From: JAIVGV01 sp032229975
Lineage (GTDB): Bacteria; Acidobacteriota; Blastocatellia; Pyrinomonadales; Pyrinomonadaceae
DNA length: 64,000 bases
Reading direction: 5' to 3'
Assembly (NCBI GenBank): GCA_032229975.1
Contig: JAVXVG010000048.1
Location: 1-64,000 of the forward strand
The position numbers were made by a program, and so were the translations under genes. The stretch's first letter is position 1; each line of letters begins with the position of its first letter. Shown piece after piece: positions 8,391 through 16,637 of this stretch. The notes under the pieces are model-generated. The model saw only the letters and a list, made by a program, of their open reading frames with translations, made no database searches and was not told the origin of the DNA.

Positions 8391-9749
8391 TCAGTCTGCG
8401 AGCGGCGGCGGCGTGAAGGGATGATCCGCGAGCGCGACGCGCATATTGATCTGGTTGAAGAGGGCATCGAGGTAGGTGGCGAAGCGGTGCAGGACCGGCC
8501 CAAGCTCGACTGCTCCGCGGGCCGCACTGATCTCGGCGACGAAGCGCTCGAACGATTCCCAGTCCTTGTACATGAGGTGGCGCATCGCGCCCTGCTGAAA
8601 GTCTTGCAGGCGCGCGACGAGCGGCGCGAGGGGCTTACCACCGCCACGCTCGGCGCGCTTGATAAGCTCTGAGAGCGTCCACAACTCCTCGCGCAAGCGC
8701 AAAGAGTTTTGCAGCTTCGTGAGCTGGGTGTCGAAGACGGTCGCGGCGTCGAGACTTGGATCGAGGGCCTGCGCGAGCGTGATGATGGTCTGCTGGAAGC
8801 AGTCACGGAGCAGACCATGCGCGTTCTCAACCCGCGTGTAGATCGCGGGCGCGAGATGCGATGAGGCGAGTCCGACTAGCTCGCGGCTGAAGACCTTGTT
8901 CAACTCCATCCTGACAGCATAGCCCGCACTATCGTACAACTCGTAAAGCTCACCTCCGCTTTCGGCTGCGCGCCGCGCCATCCCTTCAAGGAGCGAGGCG
9001 GCGGCGCGCGCCGTCGCACTGACGTGCGCGAAGATGGGGAGCGTCAGCTTGATCGGTCGATCTTTTGCGAGCAACTCACCCACGAAACTCAGTTGCTCAA
9101 GACACTGTGCGAACAAGGACAGGGTGACCGAGACCTCACCCGCGCCGGCGCGCGCGGCGGTTGAATCGCACGCCTCTTTAATTCGCGAGAGGAGACGTGG
9201 CAACGGGCCCTCCGGCTGCGCAACGCAGGAGAGCCGCGATGAGTCGAACCTCTCAAGCACGCGGATCGCCGCATCGTACAGGCCCATCCACGAGACGAAC
9301 TCGACTTTACTAGACCGTGTTAGTGCGTTGCAGTAGAGATAGAGTTCACACAGGCCCTCCCACATGGGCGCAGACGCGTGCATCTGATGGCGACTGAGCG
9401 GTGCATCAACGATGCCGACCTTGGCGTCTCCAAGCGTGAAGCGATCATCCACTGACAGCGACGGGGCGGGCTCACGAATTTCGAGCAGGCACAAGTGTAG
9501 GCAGCGACGAAGCGCCTGTTGCACAATTCGCGTCTCCGGCGCGTAGTCTCTCGCGAAGTATTTCTCCCTGTCGCCGTCGCATAGCGGGTGGTTCTTCAAA
9601 TCGAAGTAGCTCGGCAGCGCCGCGAGCCAGACGACTAGCTCGTGCGCGGCTGCGTGTTGTGACGCGACCTCGCTGTCGCCCGTAGTCTGATGAGACAGAG
9701 ACTGGCAGGGGTTGACGGCAAGTGTGGAAGTAAGAAGGTTAAAGCTCAT
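8391..9749 (-). CDS. Hypothetical protein, helical, no recognised domain
   Basis: 452 aa, predicted mostly alpha-helical and soluble, with no signal peptide or membrane segment. I recognise no family. Phrases such as LVVWLAALPSYFDLKNHPLC and the Cys/His-containing RRCLHLCLLEIREPA occur near the N-terminus. The C-terminal half is Leu/Ala/Arg-rich, like a helical repeat scaffold. Coding statistics look right over the full length, and the composition matches neighbouring genes. It is convergent with the DUF3352-like gene (63 nt between stops) and divergent from rdgB (149 nt). The ATG at 9749 lacks a clear Shine-Dalgarno sequence. Start uncertain; function unknown. Confidence 0.6.
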   Translation of the reverse strand: MSFNLLTSTLAVNPCQSLSHQTTGDSEVASQHAAAHELVVWLAALPSYFDLKNHPLCDGDREKYFARDYAPETRIVQQALRRCLHLCLLEIREPAPSLSVDDRFTLGDAKVGIVDAPLSRHQMHASAPMWEGLCELYLYCNALTRSSKVEFVSWMGLYDAAIRVLERFDSSRLSCVAQPEGPLPRLLSRIKEACDSTAARAGAGEVSVTLSLFAQCLEQLSFVGELLAKDRPIKLTLPIFAHVSATARAAASLLEGMARRAAESGGELYELYDSAGYAVRMELNKVFSRELVGLASSHLAPAIYTRVENAHGLLRDCFQQTIITLAQALDPSLDAATVFDTQLTKLQNSLRLREELWTLSELIKRAERGGGKPLAPLVARLQDFQQGAMRHLMYKDWESFERFVAEISAARGAVELGPVLHRFATYLDALFNQINMRVALADHPFTPPPLAD

Positions 9750-9898
9750 GATGCACGAATGCGTTTGAGTAATCGGCGCGCGAGGGCGTTAGCCTGATGT
9801 GAGGACGCCCGAATTATTGTTATCATGAAAGCCGACAGCTTGGAAAGAAATTATTATTCGCACGTCGTTAGTCCTTTCGCTGGCGAGTTAGCTCCGCA

Positions 9899-10525
9899 AT
9901 GAACACCGCTCCAGAACTGATCGTCGCGACGACCAACGCAGGCAAGGCGATTGAACTCGCCGAACTGCTGGCAGGCGTCGGCGTCCGCCTGCGTAGCCTC
10001 GCGGAGTTTCCCCACGTTGAGGCGGCTGAAGAGACGGGTCAGACTTTCGATGAGAACGCCGTCATCAAAGCAAACTTCTACGGTCGCCTCTTCGGCAAGA
10101 TGACGTTGGCTGATGATTCCGGGTTGGAAGTCGATGGGCTCGGCGGAGCGCCCGGCGTCCACTCGGCACGCTACGCAGGAGAGGGAGCGAGCGACAAGGT
10201 GCGCGTCGCTCGCCTGCTAGATGAGATGTCGCAGAGCGGCGTACAGAATCGCAGCGCGAGGTTTGTATGCGTCGTGGCGATCTATGAGCCAGCCACGCGT
10301 GAGCTTCGACTCTTCCGTGGAATCTGTGAAGGCCGGATAGCTGCGGAGCCATGCGGCGCGAACGGGTTCGGCTATGATCCCATCTTTGTTGCAGACGGCT
10401 ACGAAGAGTCGTTCGCACAACTGCCATCGAGTGTGAAGCAGCAGATCAGCCATCGTGCGCGCGCCCTTGCTGAGGCGAAAACATACCTGCTCCAGCGTTT
10501 CGGTGCGGCATCTGCTTCGGAATAA
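9899..10525 (+). CDS. rdgB: XTP/dITP pyrophosphatase (RdgB/HAM1 family)
   Basis: 208 aa, normal length. The family hydrolyses non-canonical purine nucleoside triphosphates (ITP, dITP, XTP) to monophosphates and keeps them out of DNA and RNA. Visible motifs are the N-terminal IVATTNAGKAIELAELL (canonical (S/T)xNxxK substrate loop), TFDENAVIKANFYGR, the catalytic ADDSGLEVDGLGGAPGVHSARYAG, the GANGFGYDPIFVADG loop and the C-terminal KQQISHRARAL (SHR motif). The ATG at 9899 directly follows a short leader. It stands alone: divergent from the hypothetical gene and followed by tRNA-Pro. A housekeeping gene, with no anomalies. Confidence 0.95.
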   Translation: MNTAPELIVATTNAGKAIELAELLAGVGVRLRSLAEFPHVEAAEETGQTFDENAVIKANFYGRLFGKMTLADDSGLEVDGLGGAPGVHSARYAGEGASDKVRVARLLDEMSQSGVQNRSARFVCVVAIYEPATRELRLFRGICEGRIAAEPCGANGFGYDPIFVADGYEESFAQLPSSVKQQISHRARALAEAKTYLLQRFGAASASE

Positions 10526-10590
10526 AATTTTCGCTTGTGGTTCGTGAGTCTGTTAATATCATTTCGCTCGTCTGATACTTCTAAAGTTTG

Positions 10591-10665
<75 letters not shown>

Positions 10666-10859
10666 TTGCAAGTTAAAGCCTTCGAGGTTGGCTTGCTGCT
10701 CTGGATGGAAAGCATTCAAATCCCTCCCAATCTGAATTAACCTAAAATAATAGCCAAAAAGTCGGTTTTTTTGGAGACATCGCGCCTGTGGTGTGGTATA
10801 TGTCCTGCTGCAAGTTTTATCAATTCTTCCCCGTTAGCAGGAGGTAGTCACATATCACC

Positions 10860-11168
10860 ATGGTGACCAAAGCAGCCAAAAAGCGCATGACACAGTCGGA
10901 GGTCTTCAACCACTTCGCCGAAAAGACAGGCTTGAAACGCACGCAGGTCAAGGAAATCTTCGAGGAGCTGGCGAACCTTGCGGGCAGCGAGGTGAAGAAT
11001 AACGGCGAGTTCGCACTCCCCGGCTTCGGCAAGATGGTTCTCTCGCAACGCAAAGCCCGCGAGGGGCGCAATCCGCAGACCGGCGAGACGATCCAAATCC
11101 CCGCCAAGACGACCTTGAAATTCCGGCTTGGCAAGGCTATGAAGGACAACGTCGTCCCTAAAAAGTAG
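10860..11168 (+). CDS. HU-family DNA-binding protein
   Basis: 102 aa. Small basic histone-like protein that bends and compacts DNA as a dimer. After a short Lys-rich N-terminus (MVTKAAKKRM) comes the HU fold: helices MTQSEVFNHFAEKTGLKRTQ and VKEIFEELANLAGSEV, then the beta arm FALPGFGKMVLSQRKAREGR and NPQTGETIQIPAKTTLKFRL, with the invariant GxGxF-type and R-NP-TG-x-I-PA motifs. The AGGAGG element lies 15 nt before the ATG, farther than usual, but the frame is closed by a TAG just upstream, so 10860 is the first ATG. An ATG at 10887 (MTQSEV) is the alternative. Confidence 0.95.
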   Translation: MVTKAAKKRMTQSEVFNHFAEKTGLKRTQVKEIFEELANLAGSEVKNNGEFALPGFGKMVLSQRKAREGRNPQTGETIQIPAKTTLKFRLGKAMKDNVVPKK

Positions 11169-11619
11169 GGCGACCGCTCTTCGCTAAAACTCTTCCGAAT
11201 TTACGAACGCGCCGGCTGCGAGTGGCGGGACGAATAACCGCGTGTCTCTCGCAGTCGGTTTTGCGTTTCCACCCTTGCCACGCTCTTTTCCGCCGTTTAT
11301 ATCTCGGCATCTCAACCCGAACCTCGTGAGTTTGCCCTGCCCTGCCCCCAAGCATTATTAAGCAATTAACTTGCAACTGCCGCACCTGTTTTCCATCGAA
11401 AATAAGTCTAGATTTTTCATCCGACTTCGGCTAATATGCTTGTTTTCCTAGCTAGTGATTTTTGGAGCAAGGAAGTAGTAGCGTAAGTTTCGTGAGGGAT
11501 TCTTGCGTTTTTTCTGCAAATTACAATCGAAACACACCCAAACCGATGTGTTCGGCATCTAAAGTTGAGCCATCAAAGATGAGCCGTACTGCAACGGTTT
11601 GAAAAGGAGCAAAGGTACT
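11169..11619. other. Intergenic region, no gene seen
   Basis: About 450 nt between HU and the small gene at 11620, noticeably AT-richer than its surroundings after 11350. It holds several T-rich stretches and weak -10-like elements (for example TAATAT near 11434), but no pair of promoter boxes, hairpin or open frame that I would defend. Confidence 0.3.
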
Positions 11620-11874
11620 GTGACTTTCAACGTGACGCTGCCGCTGGAAGAGCGGCTGAAACTGATCGACCACATTCAGGCGCGCCGCTATTCCAAGTTG
11701 ACAGGTGCGGCGCTCGACATCGCGACGGAAGGTATCTTGCGTCACCTCCGTGCCTGTGATCGCATGGATGTTAACCCGGACGTAGCCGCCGTGCGTGAGA
11801 TCATCGACGACGCAATTAACGGTCGCCGAGTCTTCGCAGAGACTGTGACGATGGACGACCGCTACGCCGCCTGA
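11620..11874 (+). CDS. Small conserved-looking protein, unknown function
   Basis: 84 aa from the GTG at 11620, which has AGGAG 10 nt upstream; a TTG at 11599 would add seven residues but overlaps that ribosome-binding site. The peptide begins with an amphipathic beta-like strand (TFNVTLPLEERLKLI) followed by helices (ALDIATEGILRHLRACD and DVAAVREIIDDAIN). This is loosely reminiscent of a ribbon-helix-helix protein, but I do not recognise a family. It is supported by a strong intrinsic terminator 23 nt after its stop. No partner gene is adjacent. Confidence 0.55.
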   Translation: MTFNVTLPLEERLKLIDHIQARRYSKLTGAALDIATEGILRHLRACDRMDVNPDVAAVREIIDDAINGRRVFAETVTMDDRYAA

Positions 11875-11897
11875 GTTATCGGCAAATCCAATTTCTC

Positions 11898-11942
11898 AAA
11901 GAGAAAGACCGTGGGCTCACTGCTTCGCGGTCTTTCTCTTTT
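11898..11942 (+). terminator. Intrinsic terminator after the 84-aa gene
   Basis: Perfect 14-bp inverted repeat AAAGAGAAAGACCG (11898-11911) / CGGTCTTTCTCTTT (11928-11941) with a 16-nt loop, followed by further T residues. Its A-rich 5' arm also makes it able to serve the convergent NUDIX gene on the other strand. Confidence 0.85.
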
Positions 11943-11980
11943 AATTCTAACTTAGTGCGCGGAAAGATCGGTTCGCCGGA

Positions 11981-12565
11981 TCATTCCTTCACTGAAGAGA
12001 TAGAAGTGACGAAGTAATGAAAGATCGCAAGTAGGCTTACCGAGTCCGTCATCTCTCCCGCGAGAGCCATCCGCAAAGCCTCTTCGAGGGGCACGCGGCG
12101 CACACTCAACTGCTCGCTGCTTTCGGGACTATTCTCTCCCTGCGTGAGCCCCGTGGCGACGAACCAGATCGCTTGCTCATCAGAGACGGAGTTGGAGAGG
12201 TGCGCCTCTCCCATTTTCCGCCAACTCAACGCACGCAATCCTGTCTCCTCCTCCAACTCGCGCCGCGCGGCGTCGAGCGGCTCCTCACCTTCTGGGCAGC
12301 CGCCTTCTGGAATCTCCCACGAGTAACGACCGAGCGGATAGCGATACTGACCGACGAGATAAATATCTCCGCCTTCGATGGCGAGCACGCCGACCGCTCT
12401 GTTCTTGTAATGCACCACGCCATAAATGCCGGGCTCGCCGTTGGGATGCACCACCGCATCTTCCCTCAAGCTGATCCACGGATTGTGATAGACAACTCGC
12501 GTTGACAAAACTTTCCACGGGTTCGTGTTTTCGGAAATATTTTCCGACCGATCTTCATTCCTCAT
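11981..12565 (-). CDS. NUDIX hydrolase, ADP-ribose pyrophosphatase type
   Basis: About 194 aa. It carries a complete Nudix box, with G-x5-E-x7-R-E-L-x-E-E-x-G-L visible in GGCPEGEEPLDAARRELEEE followed by TGL. The upstream VLAIEGGDIYLVGQYRYPLGRYSWEIP (VGQYR, W-E-IPEG) is typical of ADP-ribose pyrophosphatases that act on nucleotide sugars. Downstream SDEQAIWFVATGL fits the same subgroup. The open frame continues upstream into tRNA-Arg, so the long form is an artefact. I place the start at the ATG at 12565 (MRNEDRSEN); an ATG at 12601 is possible and neither has a strong ribosome-binding site. Convergent with the 84-aa gene. Confidence 0.88.
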   Translation of the reverse strand: MRNEDRSENISENTNPWKVLSTRVVYHNPWISLREDAVVHPNGEPGIYGVVHYKNRAVGVLAIEGGDIYLVGQYRYPLGRYSWEIPEGGCPEGEEPLDAARRELEEETGLRALSWRKMGEAHLSNSVSDEQAIWFVATGLTQGENSPESSEQLSVRRVPLEEALRMALAGEMTDSVSLLAIFHYFVTSISSVKE

Positions 12566-12622
12566 GTTCGTTAGCGCGTCCTCGCGAGCGCATGATAACA
12601 TTACCCACTTGGACGGGCTCTC

Positions 12623-12696
12623 GCTCCCGTAGCTCAGTTGGATAGAGCAACAGCCTTCTAAGCTGTGGGTCGCTGGTTCGAGTCCAGCCGGGGGTA
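12623..12696 (+). tRNA. tRNA-Arg (anticodon TCT)
   Basis: Cloverleaf GCTCCCG...CGGGGGT with G-T wobbles in the acceptor stem, D-arm AGCTCAGTTGGATAGAGC, anticodon stem ACAGC/GCTGT enclosing CTTCTAA (anticodon TCT), and T-arm GCTGG-TTCGAGT-CCAGC. Discriminator A, no encoded CCA. It lies antisense to the spurious upstream extension of the NUDIX frame. Confidence 0.92.
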
Positions 12697-12806
12697 TGTG
12701 GATCAAGCTTCGATCTGAAACAGGTCTAGCAGCGACTGATGATGATGATCGTTGCTCACTTGTCAGGCGGCGGAGGCTTCGCTAGTATAGTTCGCGCATC
12801 AGTCAT

Positions 12807-12881
12807 GGCGGCTATAGCTCAGTTGGTTAGAGCGCAAGATTGTGGATCTTGAGGTCGTGGGTTCAAGACCCACTAGCCGCC
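12807..12881 (+). tRNA. tRNA-His (anticodon GTG)
   Basis: Contains the encoded extra G(-1) at 12807 opposite the C73 discriminator (12881), the hallmark of tRNA-His. The acceptor is GCGGCTA/TAGCCGC, the anticodon arm CAAGA-TTGTGGA-TCTTG (anticodon GTG), and the T-arm GTGGG-TTCAAGA-CCCAC. It is followed by an intrinsic terminator. Confidence 0.95.
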
Positions 12882-12892
12882 CTCGAAATACG

Positions 12893-12924
12893 ACGGCGAC
12901 CGGATCAAACGGTCGCCGTTTTTT
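12893..12924 (+). terminator. Intrinsic terminator after tRNA-His
   Basis: Perfect 10-bp stem ACGGCGACCG/CGGTCGCCGT (12893-12902 and 12910-12919), 7-nt loop, then a run of six T. Ends the tRNA transcript. Confidence 0.85.
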
Positions 12925-13007
12925 CCATCACTTGAGCTGACAAATTATGAGGCCGACTCGACACTGCGGAGTTCGCATCGTCGAAGAGATAACCAGCAAA
13001 AACTAGA

Positions 13008-14393
13008 TCACCTCTCGACCTCATAGCCTGCGGCGACGTAAGCCGAAGTGCCGCCCTCGACGTTGAAGATTCTGGTGAAACCGCGCGGCGCGAGCAGGCT
13101 CGTCGCAGCACTGGAACGGTAGCCTCCGGCGCAGATGACAGCCAGAGGACGCGAAGGATCGAGACCTTCAAGGTTATTCCCTCCCAACTCGGCGAGCGAC
13201 GCTGAGAGCGCACCGGGAACGTGACCGCTTTCATACTCTGAGGGTCGTCGCACGTCGAGGATTTGCAGGCCCTCGCCCGCATCGATGCGCCTGTGCAACT
13301 CCGCGACAGAGATTTGCGGAACTATCGAAGTTTCGAATCCGGCTTCGTGCCAAGCCTCCATCCCGCCCTCTAAGTATCCCTCGACCGATTCGAGCCCGAC
13401 GCGCGCGAGCCTCATTGCCGCCTCGTCAATCTTCCCTTCTCCCTCTGCGACGAGGACGATCTTTCGCGCGTGCTCGATTAAGCTCCCGGCCCACGACGCA
13501 AACTGTCCGCCGAGTCCAACGTTCAACGCGCCGGGTATGTGCGCCGCGCCAAACTCTGCGGCGATGCGCGTATCCAAGACGAGAGAGGCGAGGCTTTGAA
13601 GTTCGCGAACCTGCGCGGCTGCGAGAGCGCGTGGTCGCGACAGCTTATCGAGTGCGGTCGCGCCCGTGCGATTGATCCCTGCGTCGTGAGAAAAATATGA
13701 GGGCGCGGGCGTCAAGTCTGTCGTCATCATGCGAACGAACTCATCCTTCGACATGGGCGCGAGCGCGTAGTTGAGTTTGCGCTGCTGACCGATGGTCGAT
13801 GAAGTCTCCTTCGAGATGTTGCGCCCGCACATCGAGCCCGCGCCGTGGGCCGGATAGACCTCGACCGCGTCATCGAGCTTGAGGAGCTTCGCGTGCAAAC
13901 TATCGTAGAGCATCGACGACATCGCTTCGGGCGTGTAGCCCCGCGCGCCTGCGAGATCGGGGCGGCCCACGTCGCCGATGAAGAGTGTGTCGCCGGTCAG
14001 AACTTTCTGCGGCTCGTTGGAAAGCTCGTTCTCGATGACGAGGACTGAGACGCTTTCAGGCGTGTGCCCCGGCGTGTCGATGAAGCGGAGCGTGACCTTG
14101 CCGATCTGTATCTCGTCGCCATCCGAGATCGCAAGGTGTGTGAAGGCGGCGTCGGCCTTTCGGCTGATGACGATCTGCGCGCCTGTGCGCTCGGCGAGTT
14201 CGCAGTGGCCGCTGACGAAGTCCGCGTGCAAGTGTGTCTCGACGACGTATTTGATCTTCAGGCCCTGCGCGTCTGCTTCCGCGATGTACTGCTCAACGTC
14301 GCGCTGCGGATCGACGACTGCGGCTTCCGCATCCGATCCGATGAGATAAGAGGCGTGCGCGAGACAGCCGAGGTAGAACTGCTTGAAGTACAT
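13008..14393 (-). CDS. MBL-fold hydrolase / double rhodanese protein (persulfide dioxygenase type)
   Basis: About 461 aa from ATG 14393, preceded by AAAGGTG. Residues 1-250 form a metallo-beta-lactamase domain of the ETHE1/CstB-like group, with the mono-iron motif THLHADF (His54, His56, Asp58), DTPGHTPESVSVLV, GDTLFIGDVGRPDL and YPAHGAGSMCG. Two rhodanese domains follow. The first (about 260-360) has no active-site Cys (VLVAEGEGK); the second (about 365-460) has the full CAGGYRS loop. Known homologues oxidise persulfides to sulfite and handle sulfane sulfur. The likely role is sulfide or persulfide detoxification in the cytoplasm. Not in an obvious operon: the next gene upstream, at 14435, is a VWFA protein in the same direction. 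Confidence 0.88.
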   Translation of the reverse strand: MYFKQFYLGCLAHASYLIGSDAEAAVVDPQRDVEQYIAEADAQGLKIKYVVETHLHADFVSGHCELAERTGAQIVISRKADAAFTHLAISDGDEIQIGKVTLRFIDTPGHTPESVSVLVIENELSNEPQKVLTGDTLFIGDVGRPDLAGARGYTPEAMSSMLYDSLHAKLLKLDDAVEVYPAHGAGSMCGRNISKETSSTIGQQRKLNYALAPMSKDEFVRMMTTDLTPAPSYFSHDAGINRTGATALDKLSRPRALAAAQVRELQSLASLVLDTRIAAEFGAAHIPGALNVGLGGQFASWAGSLIEHARKIVLVAEGEGKIDEAAMRLARVGLESVEGYLEGGMEAWHEAGFETSIVPQISVAELHRRIDAGEGLQILDVRRPSEYESGHVPGALSASLAELGGNNLEGLDPSRPLAVICAGGYRSSAATSLLAPRGFTRIFNVEGGTSAYVAAGYEVER

Positions 14394-14434
14394 GGAAACA
14401 CCTTTTTGCGAGACGAGACGACGCGCGCGGATCA

Positions 14435-15406
14435 CTAACGCTTGTAGCCGGTCGGATAAACCAACTGCGCGCCTTCGAGCGTCGTCTCCAGCTTGATCTT
14501 GTGAAAGCCTTTTGACTCGTGGGTCGAGAGATAAGTGAGCGCGATCTGTTTGTCGAGCGTCGTTGACAGCTCGCGCAGATAAGGTGTGAAGCTGAGGGGC
14601 GCGTTCGTGCCGTGGAAGAAAGCTTTGCCGCCAGTCTCGTCCGACAGACGCGCGAGCGCGCCCTGCGCGTTGTTGACGAGTGTGGGATTGTGCTCCGTGT
14701 TCGCCGTCGGGGTGTAGATCGAATAGACGGCGACGCCGTGTCGCTGCGCTTCGTTGATCGCGCGCTGCAAGTCAGTGCTCTGCGAGGCGACGGAGTTATC
14801 AACGCCACGCGAGATGTCGAGACCATCGGTGACGGCAAGCACAGCACGACGGCCCACGGGCTGCGACTGGTAGCGTTTGATCCCTTCGATGATGGTCGAG
14901 TATGGATTGTAGGGGCCCACGGCCGGCGTACCGCCCGGAATTCTGAGGGCCTTCGCCGCGCGTTCGAGATCGGTGGTGAACTTCTGCCTGATCTGGACGG
15001 AGCCGACGCGCAGGTAGCCGATCATCACGTTCGTCCCTTCGGGCAGGTGGCGTATGAAGTCTGCGAGCGTGGCGATCTCATTGCCTGCGGGCGACACGAG
15101 ATCATCTTGGACGAAGACTGAGAGATAGAGCGGCGCGTGCTCCGCTTGGCTGCGCGTCGAGAGAATCTCCTGTCGCTCGCCGTCTTCGAGCAGCGTCAGA
15201 CCGAGCGGGCGCAGTTCCTCACTCCCGCGCTCCGGCAAGGGTACGCCGACCGCGACGGGGATCGTGATCGAGCGCACTGTCCCGCGTCGGCTTCGTCCTT
15301 CATCCTTTGCCCTCAGTCCGTCATGTTGGGCCGGCACGGCGGCGCATAGCGAGCCGGCGAGCGCGGCGAGCAGCATTGTCGTCTTCGCTTGATAACTCAG
15401 GCTCAT
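14435..15406 (-). CDS. VWFA-domain secreted protein (acidobacterial type)
   Basis: About 323 aa. The start is the ATG at 15406, which has AGGAG 6-10 nt upstream and a signal peptide (KTTMLLAALAGSLCAAVPA); the frame is open further but the extension is not protein-like. The body matches the VWFA-related proteins abundant in Acidobacteriota. An N-terminal beta domain (GLTLLEDGERQEILSTRSQ) precedes a von Willebrand factor A domain (LYLSVFVQDDLVSPAGNEI, a divergent MIDAS; AVLAVTDGLDISRG; GVAVYSIYTP). The canonical DxSxS MIDAS is replaced here by a QDDLVS-like stretch, so metal binding may be lost. Function unknown; probably periplasmic or extracellular protein interaction. Upstream of the MBL-rhodanese gene, same strand, 41 nt apart. 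Confidence 0.75.
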   Translation of the reverse strand: MSLSYQAKTTMLLAALAGSLCAAVPAQHDGLRAKDEGRSRRGTVRSITIPVAVGVPLPERGSEELRPLGLTLLEDGERQEILSTRSQAEHAPLYLSVFVQDDLVSPAGNEIATLADFIRHLPEGTNVMIGYLRVGSVQIRQKFTTDLERAAKALRIPGGTPAVGPYNPYSTIIEGIKRYQSQPVGRRAVLAVTDGLDISRGVDNSVASQSTDLQRAINEAQRHGVAVYSIYTPTANTEHNPTLVNNAQGALARLSDETGGKAFFHGTNAPLSFTPYLRELSTTLDKQIALTYLSTHESKGFHKIKLETTLEGAQLVYPTGYKR

Positions 15407-15555
15407 CGAATCTCCTGTCGGCCCGGTCAGTGCACAGATTATAAACCTTCGATGCGCGCGGCGCGATTCGCGACCGTCGCCGCGCGTGCGAATAGCTTCG
15501 ACGAGCAGATTGAAACCCGGCCGCGTCGAGTGCAACTTAGAATAACAGTCGCAAC

Positions 15556-16416
15556 TTATTGCGACTCGCGCAAGCGCATCTCGAAATCGGCGAGACGATA
15601 AACGCCTTCGTCGATCTTAACTGCGTAGCCTTCCTTGACGAGCGCGCGGTTGCCGAGTCCGGCATCGGGGCGAGAGAGGCCTGAGACGCGCGCGAGTTCG
15701 CCGCGCAGCGTCACGCCTGCGCCATTGAGGAACGCGCGCGCGATCTCCTTGAGGGCCACCTCTCGGCTCACCTTGCGCTTCAACTGTTCGGCGAAGCGAC
15801 TCTCGGAGAGCGCCCAGACGTATGTGAACCACGGCTCGTAGAGCACGTCCTGCGGGATGACCTTCAGCGTGCGCTGCAATTCGTCGAGCGCGCGTGTGAG
15901 GCGAGCGCGATCCGCGAGCTTCGACTCCGAGCGCAGATCGCAGGTAGCCATCTCCCACTCGCGTCGCAGAACTTTCAAGACGGCGCGCGCGTCCGTCGAA
16001 AGTTTCTCCGCCTCGTCCTTGCGCGCCATGCCCCACAACGCATTGAAGTGCGGTATGAGTCGCGTGGCGACGAATGTCGCGCGCCCCTTCGCGAGCTTCG
16101 CGTAATAGACGCGACCGCGCCGCATCACCTCATCTTTGATCGTCCAAGCCAGACTACTCTCCGGGTCTTTCTGCACGTTGCGCGGCATATGCGCGTCGCG
16201 CCGGCCACAGACCGCGACGTAGAGCGATGCGCCGGGTCTGCGCGCGTCGGTCATCGCAGCGCAGAAGCCTGCCGACTCGATTAGTCCTTCGGCGTCCGTT
16301 GCCGTCTCGATCCGGCCCTCCGGCTCGCGTCGCCACGCGCGGTCGCGGAAGAGTTCTACCTCCTCCGTTAGCGCGTCGCTCACATTCTTCTGTCGTCGCA
16401 ACGCTGGTGTGGACAT
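15556..16416 (-). CDS. Uncharacterised winged-helix-type protein (AlkZ-related?)
   Basis: 286 aa, no signal peptide. The sequence contains SLYVAVCGRRDAHMPRNV, SLAWTIKDEVMRRGRVYYAK and KGRATFVATRLIPHFNALWG. These resemble the small AlkZ-like/winged-helix proteins found in Chloroflexota and Acidobacteriota. The C-terminal part (TLRGELARVSGLSRPDAGLG, EGVYRLADFEM) looks like a winged-helix wing. The assignment is from memory of the family pattern and is uncertain, and the QxQ motif of true AlkZ is not seen. Divergent from the subtilase gene with 221 nt between starts. Confidence 0.5.
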   Translation of the reverse strand: MSTPALRRQKNVSDALTEEVELFRDRAWRREPEGRIETATDAEGLIESAGFCAAMTDARRPGASLYVAVCGRRDAHMPRNVQKDPESSLAWTIKDEVMRRGRVYYAKLAKGRATFVATRLIPHFNALWGMARKDEAEKLSTDARAVLKVLRREWEMATCDLRSESKLADRARLTRALDELQRTLKVIPQDVLYEPWFTYVWALSESRFAEQLKRKVSREVALKEIARAFLNGAGVTLRGELARVSGLSRPDAGLGNRALVKEGYAVKIDEGVYRLADFEMRLRESQ

Positions 16417-16637
16417 CTTCTTACAAAGCCTTATCTCGCTGAATCACGCTGACCGATTGAAGCTCTCACGCTGACCGCGACATGACCGACGCGCAACGCG
16501 ACCCACGACTGAAAGTTAGAGATTTCCAACAAAACTGCGGAACGTCGTGCTGGCACGTTCGTTGCCAAAGAAGCGCGTCGGCAAGCCACAAGTCTGTGTC
16601 CGCCGAATTCTAACAGATGAGACAACGAGACAAAGAG

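Noticed and set aside
10740..10859. HU promoter around the TATATG near 10797
   Set aside because: No -35 element at acceptable spacing was found, so I do not call it.
12566..12706. Upstream extension of the NUDIX frame
   Set aside because: It runs antisense through tRNA-Arg, so the additional residues are not coding.
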